Source: Fusibacter paucivorans (GTDB lineage: Bacteria > Bacillota > Clostridia > Peptostreptococcales > Acidaminobacteraceae). From it: a DNA stretch of 64,000 nucleotides. Location of the stretch: positions 1-64,000 of the forward strand of contig NZ_JAHBCL010000020.1 of the NCBI RefSeq assembly GCF_018390735.1, read 5' to 3'. The position numbers and the translations under genes are program-made. Below, one piece after another: positions 25,042 through 35,750 of this stretch (positions are counted from its first letter, which is position 1; the number at the start of each line of letters is the position of its first letter). The notes beneath the pieces are model-generated. The model had not been told where the DNA came from. It was given only the letters and a program-made list of their open reading frames with translations, and made no database searches.

Positions 25042-26241
25042 TCAATCATCTCCTAAAACGGCTGTATCTGGTGCCAGCATTCTGATCGTCAGCGGCACTT
25101 CAGTATAGACAGCCTGATCATTATAAAAAATGACTTTGCCGACATTGGTGTTTTCTGCGATAAGGCTCGTGGTTTGCCAGATTGGATCAATCATGAGCTG
25201 GAAGGAAATTTCAGCGTCTTTAGGTAAAAACAAGCTAATGTTTTCAGTAGGGACGATGCTGAAGTTTCGGCTGGTATCCGTGTAGAGCGGTATCTGAGAA
25301 TCGGTTATAGGGTAGACGCGCATATCTGATTTTGCATGATTGATGATTGCTTTCAGCGTATTGTTGCGATTCGTTTTGTTGATGGCTCCTAAAACGGATG
25401 CGAAAATATGGCGTGAGTCATCAACAGTGGATAATGGCGCTGCACCATAAATGCTTTGAAAAGGACCGTTGTCAACTTGCAGTTCACAAAGCGTCGCAGA
25501 TACAATCTGACAATAGCCTGCATAGACGGTATAACCGGTTTTTAAGCCATCAACTTCGTCGTAGAGCCACAGCAGTTGATTGGTATTTTTTTTATCCAAT
25601 CCCTTTGCTTCATATTGCCAATGTTCAATGGAAGTGATTTTTGTCAGTTCGGGGTAATTTGTCAGCAGTTGATCAGCAAGACGGTTGATATCCATTAAGG
25701 ACATATTGTTTTGATCGGGTTTTGTGTCGTGGTTTTCATCATATTCGGTAAGACCGCACGGATTGACAAAATGCGCAGATGCGAGGCCAAGCGATTTCGC
25801 TTCGCTGTTCATACGATTGACAAAGGTACTTTCTGAGCCGCCGGCATACTCTGAAAGTGCCACGGCAGCATCGTTGGATGAACAAATCAACATGCCATGA
25901 AAAAGATCATCCAATGTAACGGATTCACCGGCGCGCAGGCGCATACCATCGCCATCCTGACTTTGTGCATTTGATGAAATAGGTACTTGATCGGTTAGTG
26001 CAATTGTGCCATTTTTTAAGTCGTCCATAACCAACTTTGCTGTCATGAGTTTTGAGATGCTGGCGATCCCCATAGGCGTTGATGCGTTCATTGTATCAAT
26101 GAAGAGATCAGCATCTCTATCATAGAGAGCATAGGCATGGATATTTTGAACGGGAATATCGTCAACAGAGAATGCAATTGGTTGTGCGGTTAATGTAAGG
26201 GCAATTGCACCAATCAGTAATTTTTTAATCTTAAAAGTCAT
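25042..26241 (-). CDS. D-alanyl-D-alanine carboxypeptidase (S11, DacA/DacF-like)
   Basis: It trims the terminal D-Ala of peptidoglycan stem peptides outside the membrane. A signal peptide (KIKKLLIGAIALTLTAQPIA) is followed by the penicillin-binding triad SISK (in ASISKLMTAK), SSN (in CSSNDAAVALSEYAGG) and KTG (in DGLKTGYT). After the catalytic domain, about 130 residues make up a PBP5-C-like beta domain. No clear C-terminal amphipathic helix is seen. The frame opens at 26307, but GGAGTG and the signal peptide point to the ATG at 26241 (399 residues). Confidence 0.92.
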   Translation of the reverse strand: MTFKIKKLLIGAIALTLTAQPIAFSVDDIPVQNIHAYALYDRDADLFIDTMNASTPMGIASISKLMTAKLVMDDLKNGTIALTDQVPISSNAQSQDGDGMRLRAGESVTLDDLFHGMLICSSNDAAVALSEYAGGSESTFVNRMNSEAKSLGLASAHFVNPCGLTEYDENHDTKPDQNNMSLMDINRLADQLLTNYPELTKITSIEHWQYEAKGLDKKNTNQLLWLYDEVDGLKTGYTVYAGYCQIVSATLCELQVDNGPFQSIYGAAPLSTVDDSRHIFASVLGAINKTNRNNTLKAIINHAKSDMRVYPITDSQIPLYTDTSRNFSIVPTENISLFLPKDAEISFQLMIDPIWQTTSLIAENTNVGKVIFYNDQAVYTEVPLTIRMLAPDTAVLGDD

Positions 26242-26379
26242 TTGTACACTCCATATAGTATTATTACTCTTTATGCTACCACAAAATGCTGGAACATGAA
26301 ATGGCATTTTAACAGCTTTCTATTGAAAAGTCGCTGAAATTGGAAAAAAATATTAATCGTGTGATCTGTTAAACGAATA

Positions 26380-26412
26380 CAAAAAAAGCCCAGATTCTAA
26401 ATGAACTGGACT
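26380..26412 (-). terminator. Terminator of the lipoprotein gene
   Basis: Read on the minus strand, AGTCCAG (plus 26406-26412) and CTGGGCT (26387-26393) pair and are followed by seven T (26381-26387). Confidence 0.75.
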
Positions 26413-26429
26413 AATGTTTTTCAATTAAG

Positions 26430-27185
26430 TTATGGCAGCAATAATGGGTTTATTGCTGAAGCAGAAGCTTCTAACGGCATGTGAATTTCAATATAGTGCT
26501 CTGAAAAATCATTTTCCTTAAAAAAATAGACAAGTGCATTATCTGTAAAATAGAACGACATCCAAGGTTCCGGTTTTTCAAATTCAAATCCAGCTTCTAG
26601 AGCCATTTGTGAAAAGAGCTGATTGAAGTCTGATACTGCTGTTGGCGTATTATTGTCATATAGCGTTTCAGTCGATACTCTGGCTGCTGAAATGATACTG
26701 ATGCTGACAGGATTCCAGAACTCAATAGTCCCTTCCTCAATTTGCATTTCAGCCTTGAAAAGGATGCTGAGAAGCGTTGGCGACTGCATGCCGAGTTCAT
26801 ACGTAATGGTGACGGGATTGGTGCCGTCAAGTGTATCTGTGATCTCATTGGCGGCCTCTGCAATAATTGCATTGACGTTTTCCTGAAGACTGCTGTTGGT
26901 AAGACCTTGAACTTCCGGCAATGTCAGAGCGGTGTTAAGTGATTCTAAAATAAAAGTTTGATCAACGATCTCATATGATTCTGTAATAAGAGCAGTTTCA
27001 CCACTTGGCGTTTCTGGTTCATCGACAGTTGTTTCGCTGTCGGATGAATGGTTATCCGATGTCGTTTCTGTATTGGCTGGCTGCGAAATATTGGTATCAT
27101 TGCTAGGGGCTTCGGTCACGGGATCGTTGCCGCAGGCAGCTAAAATTAAAACAATTCCAATTGCTAGGATAAATTGTCGCTTCAT
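26430..27185 (-). CDS. Lipoprotein, RsiV/PdaC-like (DUF4163-DUF3298)
   Basis: A lipobox LILAAC is followed by a 50-residue Ser/Thr/Glu-rich linker. From about residue 65 the protein reads like the DUF4163 plus DUF3298 pair of RsiV and PdaC: PEVQGLTNSSLQENVNAII early, and the late strand FYFTDNALVYFFKENDFSEHYIEIHMPL. No deacetylase domain or sigma factor is nearby. GAAAGGA favours the second ATG (27185). The domain match is by eye and moderate; the role is unknown. Confidence 0.6.
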   Translation of the reverse strand: MKRQFILAIGIVLILAACGNDPVTEAPSNDTNISQPANTETTSDNHSSDSETTVDEPETPSGETALITESYEIVDQTFILESLNTALTLPEVQGLTNSSLQENVNAIIAEAANEITDTLDGTNPVTITYELGMQSPTLLSILFKAEMQIEEGTIEFWNPVSISIISAARVSTETLYDNNTPTAVSDFNQLFSQMALEAGFEFEKPEPWMSFYFTDNALVYFFKENDFSEHYIEIHMPLEASASAINPLLLP

Positions 27186-27253
27186 TGTTGTCATTTCCTT
27201 TCAGTGGTTGTTCAGCATGATGCACAGCATCGTCACTACAACATGATTTTACC

Positions 27254-27571
27254 CTAAGAGAATCGCTTTTTAAAGTATTTTTTGCCAATACTCGTAAGAA
27301 TGATTTGAACTAGCATTAAAACGAGGCCAAAGTGAATGATAATGGTGGCATAACTGGAAATGATACTCGCAATCATGCTCCAAGACATAAAGAGAACACC
27401 TGCAATTGCATAAACATAGCTTAAGAATTTTAAAAAGCCATTGGCATCGTAGATAATAAAATCTTTACGATAATTGACGAGGTAGGCGTCTTTTGATGGA
27501 AGATATAGATGTAATCTTATCTCAACAGCCTTGACGATCATGAGGATACATAACAGATAAATGATTGACAT
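27254..27571 (-). CDS. Small membrane protein, 105 residues
   Basis: I do not recognise the family. Three hydrophobic segments are seen: 1-16, about 48-68 (LSYVYAIAGVLFMSWSMIASI) and 72-92 (ATIIIHFGLVLMLVQIIL), with a basic C terminus (GKKYFKKRFS). GGAGGGGG before the ATG supports expression. It lies between the ThrE-like genes and the lipoprotein gene, all on the minus strand. Confidence 0.6.
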   Translation of the reverse strand: MSIIYLLCILMIVKAVEIRLHLYLPSKDAYLVNYRKDFIIYDANGFLKFLSYVYAIAGVLFMSWSMIASIISSYATIIIHFGLVLMLVQIILTSIGKKYFKKRFS

Positions 27572-27661
27572 AGAACCCCCTCCAATCTTCGAGTTTAACT
27601 ACTTTTTATATACCCGTATCAGAGTTGTTTTAACCGACAAAGCAAAGGGGTTTTTTAAAAC

Positions 27662-28102
27662 TTACAATAAATGCAGCAAGTATGGCTTTAGTTTTCGCAT
27701 AAAGGTTGTTGCCAAAATAATGCCGCAGGCGATGGCAACGGCAATAAACAGCGACTGTGCACCTGTCATCAGCGCTTGATCGACATCGCCTTCAACAATA
27801 TGAAGCATTGTATAATAAATGCCGTACCCGGGAACAAACGGAATGATGCCGGGGATGGTAAACATTGTCGCAGGATGTTTCTTGACGTAGGCAAAGCTTT
27901 CGCCAATAATGCCGACTACGATTGACCCAATTAATGAGGGCATGATAAAGCTGGTGGTCAATGGCTGGATGAGAACATAAACGAGCCAGCCGACCATACC
28001 GGATATCCCGGCGGGCATCAGCAGTTTCCTAGGTAGATTAAAAATAACTGAGAAGCCGATAACGCAGCATAATGAATAAAAACACTGTTGAATATAATAC
28101 AT
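27662..28102 (-). CDS. yjjB: ThrE-type threonine/serine exporter, small subunit (YjjB, DUF3815)
   Basis: The 146 residues contain four hydrophobic segments and the family stretch PATMFTIPGIIPFVPGYGIYYTM. In many bacteria ThrE is split into a YjjP and a YjjB part that work together in amino or dicarboxylic acid export; this pair shows that layout. The partner gene ends ten bases upstream on the same strand. Confidence 0.88.
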   Translation of the reverse strand: MYYIQQCFYSLCCVIGFSVIFNLPRKLLMPAGISGMVGWLVYVLIQPLTTSFIMPSLIGSIVVGIIGESFAYVKKHPATMFTIPGIIPFVPGYGIYYTMLHIVEGDVDQALMTGAQSLFIAVAIACGIILATTFMRKLKPYLLHLL

Positions 28103-28111
28103 GCTTACCTC

Positions 28112-28885
28112 CTAAGCGGCGATGCCGAGACCAAGTTGCAGGACGATGCCAACGCCGAATGCAATGGCAATGGCAACAAATAGAGCTTCCATTATTTTTG
28201 CACTTCCAGACAAGAGCTCGCCAGAAATAAGATCGCGGATGCCGTTTGTCAATGGTACGCCGGGAACGAGCGTCATCAGCGGTCCGATAATAATCATATT
28301 GAGATCCGCCTGAACGCCGATTGCGTGTGCTCCCAAAATAGAAAGGACGCCAAGTGCTGATGCCGCCGCACCAGCCAGCAGATGCTTGACGAAAAAGTTG
28401 ATTTTATATTTAGTCAAATAGTCAAAAAAAAGAACGGTCAAAGACGATGCTAAGTAAGCAATCAAAAACTCGACAATTGTCCCACCGAACAAGAAAATAA
28501 AAAAACCACCAGCCATACCGCAAAAGATGAAACGGATAACCCGCCCGTAACTCGGTGTTGCTAGCAATGCTTCAAGTTGCTGTTCAGCATCAGAAAGAGA
28601 CATTTTCGAACTGGTAAAACGACGTGAAAAGTCATTCGTACGATCAATGACTTCTAGATCAATCCCGGCGGGATTAACACGTTCTAAAAAGCTGTAATTT
28701 CGGCCTTCGTCTAAAGTAGACATAATAATGCCTGTCGGAATGACAAAGACATTAACTTCTTCCATGCCTCGTGATTCGAGCATGCGTTTAACGGTGTCTT
28801 CAACACGGTAAGTCTCTGCGCCATTTGTGAGCAGGACGCGGCCAGTAGTGAGTGCTAATTTAATGAGTCTATTTTCTTTTGTCAT
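28112..28885 (-). CDS. yjjP: ThrE-type threonine/serine exporter, large subunit (YjjP, DUF1212)
   Basis: The N-terminal cytosolic part has the DUF1212 signatures LLTNGAETYRVEDTVKRML and IPTGIIMSTLDEGR, followed by five hydrophobic segments including LVPGVPLTNGIRDLISGELLSG. Length (257) is typical. Together with the YjjB subunit it should form an exporter for small acids or hydroxy amino acids; the real substrate here is not known. It is the first gene of the pair. Confidence 0.88.
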   Translation of the reverse strand: MTKENRLIKLALTTGRVLLTNGAETYRVEDTVKRMLESRGMEEVNVFVIPTGIIMSTLDEGRNYSFLERVNPAGIDLEVIDRTNDFSRRFTSSKMSLSDAEQQLEALLATPSYGRVIRFIFCGMAGGFFIFLFGGTIVEFLIAYLASSLTVLFFDYLTKYKINFFVKHLLAGAAASALGVLSILGAHAIGVQADLNMIIIGPLMTLVPGVPLTNGIRDLISGELLSGSAKIMEALFVAIAIAFGVGIVLQLGLGIAA

Positions 28886-29079
28886 AAATGCCTTCCCATA
28901 TTAATAAGATTCTAATCTTTGCTTAATCAACTCTAAAGGTTATCGTCATATACTGTTTATAACAGAACGACCATTCATGGCAATGTATGAACAGCCGTTG
29001 ACTGGCTATCCTTATTATATCGAATCATCGATTAAGATGATAATGATAATTTTGTAAAAGAAGTGAAAGGGGTGTTAAA

Positions 29080-29280
29080 ATGCTGGAATTATTCTTAGTA
29101 ATTATTATTGGCTTATTTTTAATAAAATTTTTGTTTTCATTAGGATTTGGCATTATGAAGATTATATTTTCGGTAATTGGTTTGGCGATTGCCTTTGTAC
29201 TATTGCCAATTGGATTGGTTTTCCTGTTGCCAATTGCCATTATTCTCGGTCTAGTGACAATTTTAAAATTGATTTTTTAA
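29080..29280 (+). CDS. Very hydrophobic 66-residue membrane peptide
   Basis: Nearly the whole chain is membrane-spanning: two segments (1-35 and 37-64) of Leu, Ile, Val and Phe with glycines in between, and only a few charged residues. AAAGGGG precedes the ATG. I cannot assign a family; small phage-shock or stress membrane peptides look like this. GATAATGATAAT at 29039-29050 lies in its leader. Confidence 0.6.
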   Translation: MLELFLVIIIGLFLIKFLFSLGFGIMKIIFSVIGLAIAFVLLPIGLVFLLPIAIILGLVTILKLIF

Positions 29281-29284
29281 GCTT

Positions 29285-29362
29285 GTTGATCAATAAATTG
29301 ACAACTTGTGGATCAATAAATTGACAACTTGTGGATCAATAAATTGACAACTTGTTGATCAA
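29285..29362 (+). repeat. 23-bp tandem repeat, 3.4 copies
   Basis: Units start at 29285, 29308 and 29331, with nine more bases at 29354. Each holds GATCAATAAATTGACAACTT; the first unit and the last partial unit differ by one base at position 3 (GTT instead of GTG). The array lies directly after the stop of the 66-residue gene and before its terminator. Confidence 0.9.
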
Positions 29363-29443
29363 AGGTAGGTTGATAAATTGTTGGCGGCGTCTGGCTGCTG
29401 CTTGATTGCTGCCTGAAGAAGACAGAAATGAACATAGAGGTAA

Positions 29444-29478
29444 AGCGGCGAATCCAAAATGGATTGCCGCTTTTTTTT
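29444..29478 (+). terminator. Terminator ahead of rluD
   Basis: GCGGC(G)AATCC and GGATTGCCGC form a 10-bp stem with one bulged base and an AAAAT loop, followed by eight T at 29471-29478. It probably ends the transcript of the 66-residue gene. Confidence 0.85.
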
Positions 29479-29548
29479 CATGCCTTTTTCTGATAAAATA
29501 AAAACACATTACGAAAAACATATAGCGCATAGATTGGAGTATGAAGCC

Positions 29549-31004
<1,456 letters not shown>

Positions 31005-31040
31005 TCGCAGGCTTTTTAAGTGATCATTATACAAATATAA

Positions 31041-31087
31041 AATGGGCTGCCCAAAAGGATTTTGCAATCGTTTGAGGCAGCCCATTA
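31041..31087. terminator. Bidirectional terminator after pyrR
   Basis: AATGGGCTGCC and GGCAGCCCATT form a perfect 11-bp stem around 25 bases. It lies between two converging genes. Confidence 0.75.
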
Positions 31088-31104
31088 TAATAATGTGATG
31101 TAAC

Positions 31105-31713
31105 TTATTTAACTTCCCGGAAATCAACTTCTTCGGCATCGTCAGATTGAATGTCAATGACAATGCGCCTGCCGTTTGACGGCTTCGTATGATAAGCAGT
31201 AAAACCGCTTGATTCAAAAGATCGAAAGGCTTTAAAAGACTTACCTGAGATAAAGAGGACAACACCAAAGACCGTCATGAGTATACCGAAGATCAAAACG
31301 ATTGTAGAAAGTGCCGCCTGAGCATTCAGAAAAGCGAAAACCCCTAGCAGAATAAAGAGCAAAGACGTAATGACAGTACTATCGCCGACCTGCTTACTCT
31401 TTATAAAAAAGAGAAATAAGCCGTTGATTCCGTTAATGACAAAGCCAAGACCGATAATCAACAGCAGATAATCCGGGTTGGCAAATGTATAGAGGCTCAT
31501 TAGAAGTACCGCGATGCTTAAAATGATAGATGCTTTGCTTCGAATGGCCAATGAAATTGAAAGACCAATGACGGCCATAACAAAAAAGAGAAATGTTATC
31601 ATTCGAATTGAAATCGTCCCAACGGTTCCGGGGAATGCAACGAAGAGTAATCCGATGACGCTCATCACCAAACCAAAATACTGTAATGGATTCCATTTAT
31701 GTTGTCGTGCCAT
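31105..31713 (-). CDS. Multi-pass membrane protein of the HdeD/DUF308 type
   Basis: Six hydrophobic segments arranged as pairs of helices, with the glycine pattern GLGFVINGINGLFLF and FGILMTVFGVVLFISGKSF, resemble HdeD/DUF308 proteins. About 45 polar residues form a C-terminal tail (GRRIVIDIQSDDAEEVDFRE). The function is unknown. AGGTG supports the second ATG at 31713 rather than the first. Confidence 0.65.
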   Translation of the reverse strand: MARQHKWNPLQYFGLVMSVIGLLFVAFPGTVGTISIRMITFLFFVMAVIGLSISLAIRSKASIILSIAVLLMSLYTFANPDYLLLIIGLGFVINGINGLFLFFIKSKQVGDSTVITSLLFILLGVFAFLNAQAALSTIVLIFGILMTVFGVVLFISGKSFKAFRSFESSGFTAYHTKPSNGRRIVIDIQSDDAEEVDFREVK

Positions 31714-31838
31714 TTTCATTCACCTACGTTTTAATGATACTGGATTCGCGCTGGATGTATTCACTAACAGCCAGTGCATCGTTTAACTTTATTATAGCGA
31801 AGAGTTGTGAACATTGTATTAACAATCCTGTAAGAAGT

Positions 31839-32744
31839 TTATTTAAACCCCTCGATGACAATCTCATTTAACGCGTATTTGGTATCAATACGGTTGGTAG
31901 CATAAAAATAAGTAATCATTTGATTGATAACTTCGGGATCCGGTCTTTCAAATGATTCAAACGGCATATAATCGGTAGAAAGATAATCTCTTAACGTTGG
32001 GAAATAGGCATCCAGCCATTTTTCGGTTTTGTCGTCTTGAGAAACAGCTACCGCTTCATTTAGGTAGCTGGTGACCTGCTCTAACTGGTGATCATCTAAT
32101 GATTTTGGCACCAAGACGGCATCAAACATATGATCAAATGTGTAGAGCTTGCGTGCGCCTCTTGAAAGGACATACTGATCATACGGCGCTTCCAACACCG
32201 CATAATTAATCATGCTGTCTGTCAGCAAATTTATCTGATCATAGAGATTTGTGCAGGCTATTTCATCTAGTGATAAGCCGATGATGCCCTCCATATCAAT
32301 AACGGTACGGAAGACGTATTCATCTGATGCCTTACCGTTTATGCCCAAAACAGCACCTTTGATGTCGTTTACATGTTCAATCGACGTATGCTTAGGATCG
32401 ACCATTAAATAAGATGCTTTTGGGCGCAGCGCATAGATTGCATAATCGGTGAAAATGTCGTGATATTCGAGAAAAGTCAATGCATCAATAATAATAAGTG
32501 CAGTATCAGTTTGATCGGCGGCTCCGAGAAGCGTGTTTAAATCATCATAGGCCACAGCCTTTACAGGCAGTGTTGTATTGTCCACCTTAACGTCGGTGAC
32601 TTCACGAAGGGGTACATTAGCCCAATAATTGAGAAAGTGTACGTCTATTGACTGCGACGGCTCGGAACCGGCAAAGAGAGCCTGAAAAACAATTGAGCCG
32701 ATGGCTGTAAGACAGATCAGTCCGATTATGACTTTTGTTTTCAT
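31839..32744 (-). CDS. Orphan membrane-anchored periplasmic-binding-like protein
   Basis: An N-terminal hydrophobic segment (VIIGLICLTAIGSIVFQALFA) may be a signal peptide or anchor; no lipobox cysteine is seen. The 275-residue outer part resembles type 2 solute-binding proteins of the NMT1/SsuA group: alternating strands and helices with VNDIKGAVLGINGKASDEYVF and SMINYAVLEAPYDQYVL. No ABC permease or ATPase is near, so a sensor or scavenging role is as likely as transport. It lies 22 bases after rqcH on the same strand. Confidence 0.55.
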   Translation of the reverse strand: MKTKVIIGLICLTAIGSIVFQALFAGSEPSQSIDVHFLNYWANVPLREVTDVKVDNTTLPVKAVAYDDLNTLLGAADQTDTALIIIDALTFLEYHDIFTDYAIYALRPKASYLMVDPKHTSIEHVNDIKGAVLGINGKASDEYVFRTVIDMEGIIGLSLDEIACTNLYDQINLLTDSMINYAVLEAPYDQYVLSRGARKLYTFDHMFDAVLVPKSLDDHQLEQVTSYLNEAVAVSQDDKTEKWLDAYFPTLRDYLSTDYMPFESFERPDPEVINQMITYFYATNRIDTKYALNEIVIEGFK

Positions 32745-32766
32745 ATAACCTCCGTTAAATGGTCTT

Positions 32767-34509
32767 CTAAATGCTCTTCAAAGATTCGATCATTTTGACA
32801 TCCGGCGTAACATAGAGTGTTCGGTTATGTGTGTAAATGACCATCCCTGGCTTTGCGCCGTTTGGTTTTGTAACGTGTTTGACGAGGGTATAGTCAACTG
32901 GTACGTTTGAAGACTGTTTGGCTTTGCTGTAATAAGCGGCAATGGTAGCGGCTTCAATCAGCGTTTGTTCGGGCACTTCGACACCTTTTGTGCGGATGAT
33001 AACATGAGAGCCCGGTATAATTTTAGTATGAAACCAAAGATCTTTATTGGAGGCGACTTTTAAAGTTAAATAATCATTTTGATAGTTGTTTTTGCCGACG
33101 AGAATTTCAAAGCCATCGCTTGAGCGGTATGTTTTAATCTCTGGCTTTTGAGATTTAGAAGGACGTTTCGAATACTTTTTCCGAATGAATCCCTGTTCAG
33201 CTAGTTCCGCGAGCAATTCGGCGATGTCAGCCTGTGATTCGACTGTTTCCATATGGGTCAAGACGTTCTCGAGATAGTGCATCATTTCTTCTGTCTCTGA
33301 GATTTGAGTGTCCAATAACTTCTGAGCCGTTTTTAATTTTGTATATCTTTTGAAATAATGCTGTGCATTTTCATTGGGATCAAGCCTGACATCTAAGGGG
33401 ATCTCAAGATCAGTGTCGGCATCATCATAATAGTTTTGTAAAGTTGCTTTATTCATGCCTTTCGAGAGTTGATAAAGGTTAGCATAGAGCAGTTCACCCA
33501 TGATTTTGTATTTTTCTGCATGGTCGGCTTCGTTGCGTTCTTCATGCAATTTGATAAGTTTTGAAGCACTTCGATCATATTTGATTTGAATGGTTTTGCG
33601 GATATCTGTCAGTCGCTGATGCATTTTTAGTGTACGGTTTGTCTTGCCGTAGAATTGTTCCAGCGCTTCACCAAGGGTCTCGTAAACGGTCAGGACCTGA
33701 TAATCTAAATGCGTGTCGACAAAATAAACACTTGCAGGTCCTTTAGAGGGATCAGAGACAAGATAGCCGCTCGGCGCTGACAGTTGAAGCAATGGTTGAA
33801 GTATCTGCCAAATTGTTTTTAACTGTTCATCGGGGACAGTATGCAGCGGTATGTCGGCAGTGCAAGCGGTCTGGCTGATGAGGATATTGGCAAAGAAGGG
33901 ACTAAAGCCTTCAACGGCGCTGTAAAGCCCCTTTACCAATTTTTGATTTGGCAACTGACTGCGGAGCGACTCGATAAACACATCGCTAGTTGATTCCGGT
34001 GAGATTTTATGATTCGGAATGATCCAGTAACGCCCTCCCGGTAGAATTGTTCGAATCCGGCTCATATCAAGTGAGATGCGTTTGATACTGTCAATAATGG
34101 TATCGTCCTCTCGCGTTAAAATGAGATTTGAGTGCTTACCCATAATTTCAAGAAAGAGTTTTTTTGTTTCGATTTCGCCAAAATCGTTGCGGCCTTCAAT
34201 GTCGATTTCAATGATGCGTTCGTAACCGATTTGTTTAAATGCCAATATCCGGCTGCCGAGAAGATGTTTACGCAACAGCATGCAGAACATCGGCGGCTGT
34301 TGTGGATTTTCTTTTTTCTGGGTTGTAAGTGTAAAATAGGGTATACTGCTGTCAACGGAAATAAAGAGCGTATGTGTTCCGCCTCTTCCTTTAATAGATA
34401 ATGTAAGCTCATCTTTTTCCGGTTGATGTATTTTATCAATGCGACCGTCAACGAGTTTCGGCGCAATTTCTTGACATAGATAATGTATAAACATGCCGTC
34501 AAATGACAT
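32767..34509 (-). CDS. rqcH: RqcH, ribosome quality control NFACT protein
   Basis: RqcH binds split 50S subunits with stalled nascent chains and adds C-terminal alanine tails. The 580 residues show NFACT-N (LVDGRIDKIHQPEKDELTL; PPMFCMLLRKHLLGSRI), a HhH region, a long coiled coil (about 300-430), and the NFACT-R domain (SSDGFEILVGKNNYQNDYLTL with DLWFHTKIIPGSHVIIR). The frame is open from 34587, but TTGGAGG and the conserved MSFDGMF start set 34509. A YlmH that can join this pathway is encoded at 8184-8975. Confidence 0.93.
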   Translation of the reverse strand: MSFDGMFIHYLCQEIAPKLVDGRIDKIHQPEKDELTLSIKGRGGTHTLFISVDSSIPYFTLTTQKKENPQQPPMFCMLLRKHLLGSRILAFKQIGYERIIEIDIEGRNDFGEIETKKLFLEIMGKHSNLILTREDDTIIDSIKRISLDMSRIRTILPGGRYWIIPNHKISPESTSDVFIESLRSQLPNQKLVKGLYSAVEGFSPFFANILISQTACTADIPLHTVPDEQLKTIWQILQPLLQLSAPSGYLVSDPSKGPASVYFVDTHLDYQVLTVYETLGEALEQFYGKTNRTLKMHQRLTDIRKTIQIKYDRSASKLIKLHEERNEADHAEKYKIMGELLYANLYQLSKGMNKATLQNYYDDADTDLEIPLDVRLDPNENAQHYFKRYTKLKTAQKLLDTQISETEEMMHYLENVLTHMETVESQADIAELLAELAEQGFIRKKYSKRPSKSQKPEIKTYRSSDGFEILVGKNNYQNDYLTLKVASNKDLWFHTKIIPGSHVIIRTKGVEVPEQTLIEAATIAAYYSKAKQSSNVPVDYTLVKHVTKPNGAKPGMVIYTHNRTLYVTPDVKMIESLKSI

Positions 34510-34795
34510 GAGAACCTCCAATGCGATTGTGGGGATAATAAACTGCTTTCGTCGACAAATAAGGTATGTGCAGCGTGTTGTCTGCATTCAGTTATTTGCA
34601 ATCTAAAGTATAGCATTTATTGTCTTAAAGATAAAGCGATGAGGGCTGGATGCCGATGCAGACCGCATAAAAAATTAAGTGGCACGATGGTATCATATTA
34701 AATAAAATTATTATATAATAGATTTAACATCGTCTGGATCGGCTGGTTTATTGGTAATCGCCTGTCAAGCGGCTGTTAAGAGCTATTAACAAATG

Positions 34796-34825
34796 TTGAA
34801 ACGCAAGGTGCGTGTATGCTATAAT
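34796..34825 (+). promoter_or_regulatory. Sigma-A promoter of the yicC-gmk-rpoZ operon
   Basis: TTGAAA (34796-34801), an 18-bp spacer and TGCTATAAT (hexamer 34820-34825, extended -10) lie 30 bp ahead of the yicC ATG. Confidence 0.75.
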
Positions 34826-34854
34826 TGATAGATGCGAAAATATTGGAGGATTGT

Positions 34855-35739
34855 ATGATCTATAGTATGACGGGATTTGGTCGTGGAGAGTTTTCAAACG
34901 ACGCTTTCGCTGTGACGCTTGAAATCAAATCGGTGAATAATCGGTATTGTGATATCATCGTCAAGATGCCGAAAAAATTGAATGTTTTCGAAGAGCGTAT
35001 TAAAAATACGGTTAAGCAATATCTCGCCAGAGGTAGGATTGATGTTTATATCAATATTGAGGAGAAAGCTTACGACAATTATGAAGTCGTTGCCAATTAT
35101 GAAATTCTCGATAAATATGTCAACGTTTACCGGGATCTCATTAATCGGTATCAGCTGGATGAAAGTATTAGTTTGAGTATGGTGACAAGAATTCAAGACG
35201 GCATCGATGTTTCTTATCTGGAACGCGGTGAAGATGAATACTGGGAAGCCATTGAACCTGCACTGACGGAAGCGCTGTCGCGGATCAAAGCAATGCGTGA
35301 AACGGAAGGCGAAAAGCTTAAACGCGATATTTTGGAAAAAGTGGCGCATATTGAACAGCTGCTGACGCAGCTCGAAGTGATGTCGCCGGAGATTTTAGAG
35401 CATTACAAGCAGCGGACGAGAGACCGGTTAAGCGAACTGCTTGAAAGCTATAATGCAGAAATCGATGATAACCGCGTTGCCAATGAATTGGCGGTTTATG
35501 CGGATAAAACAAATATTAATGAAGAAATTGTAAGAATACACTCTCACCTAGAGCAGATAAAAGTCATTTTGACTGCTTCGGAACCGATTGGCCGAAAACT
35601 GGACTTTTTAATTCAAGAACTGAATAGAGAAGTAAATACCATTGGGTCGAAATCGCCGGACATTGACATTTCGAATCTGGTGATTGCTTTAAAGAGCGAT
35701 ATTGAACAAATACGCGAACAAATTCAAAATCTTGAATAG
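34855..35739 (+). CDS. yicC: YicC/YloC family endoribonuclease
   Basis: The start MIYSMTGFGRGEF and LEIKSVNNRYCDIIVKMP define the family; the C terminus GRKLDFLIQELNREVNTIGSKS carries its most conserved block. Members have been shown to be endoribonucleases in RNA turnover. GGAGG lies five bases before the ATG at 34855, so the upstream extension to 34825 is dropped (294 residues). gmk follows after 11 bases; remA, often found between them, is absent. Confidence 0.92.
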   Translation: MIYSMTGFGRGEFSNDAFAVTLEIKSVNNRYCDIIVKMPKKLNVFEERIKNTVKQYLARGRIDVYINIEEKAYDNYEVVANYEILDKYVNVYRDLINRYQLDESISLSMVTRIQDGIDVSYLERGEDEYWEAIEPALTEALSRIKAMRETEGEKLKRDILEKVAHIEQLLTQLEVMSPEILEHYKQRTRDRLSELLESYNAEIDDNRVANELAVYADKTNINEEIVRIHSHLEQIKVILTASEPIGRKLDFLIQELNREVNTIGSKSPDIDISNLVIALKSDIEQIREQIQNLE

Positions 35740-35750
35740 GGGCTAGGTAT

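Noticed and set aside
29039-29050. Fur box (GATAATGATAAT) ahead of the 66-residue gene
   Set aside because: Only the left two hexamers fit; the symmetric right part is missing.
29285-29362. CRISPR-like array
   Set aside because: The units are directly adjacent with no spacers, and no cas genes are present.
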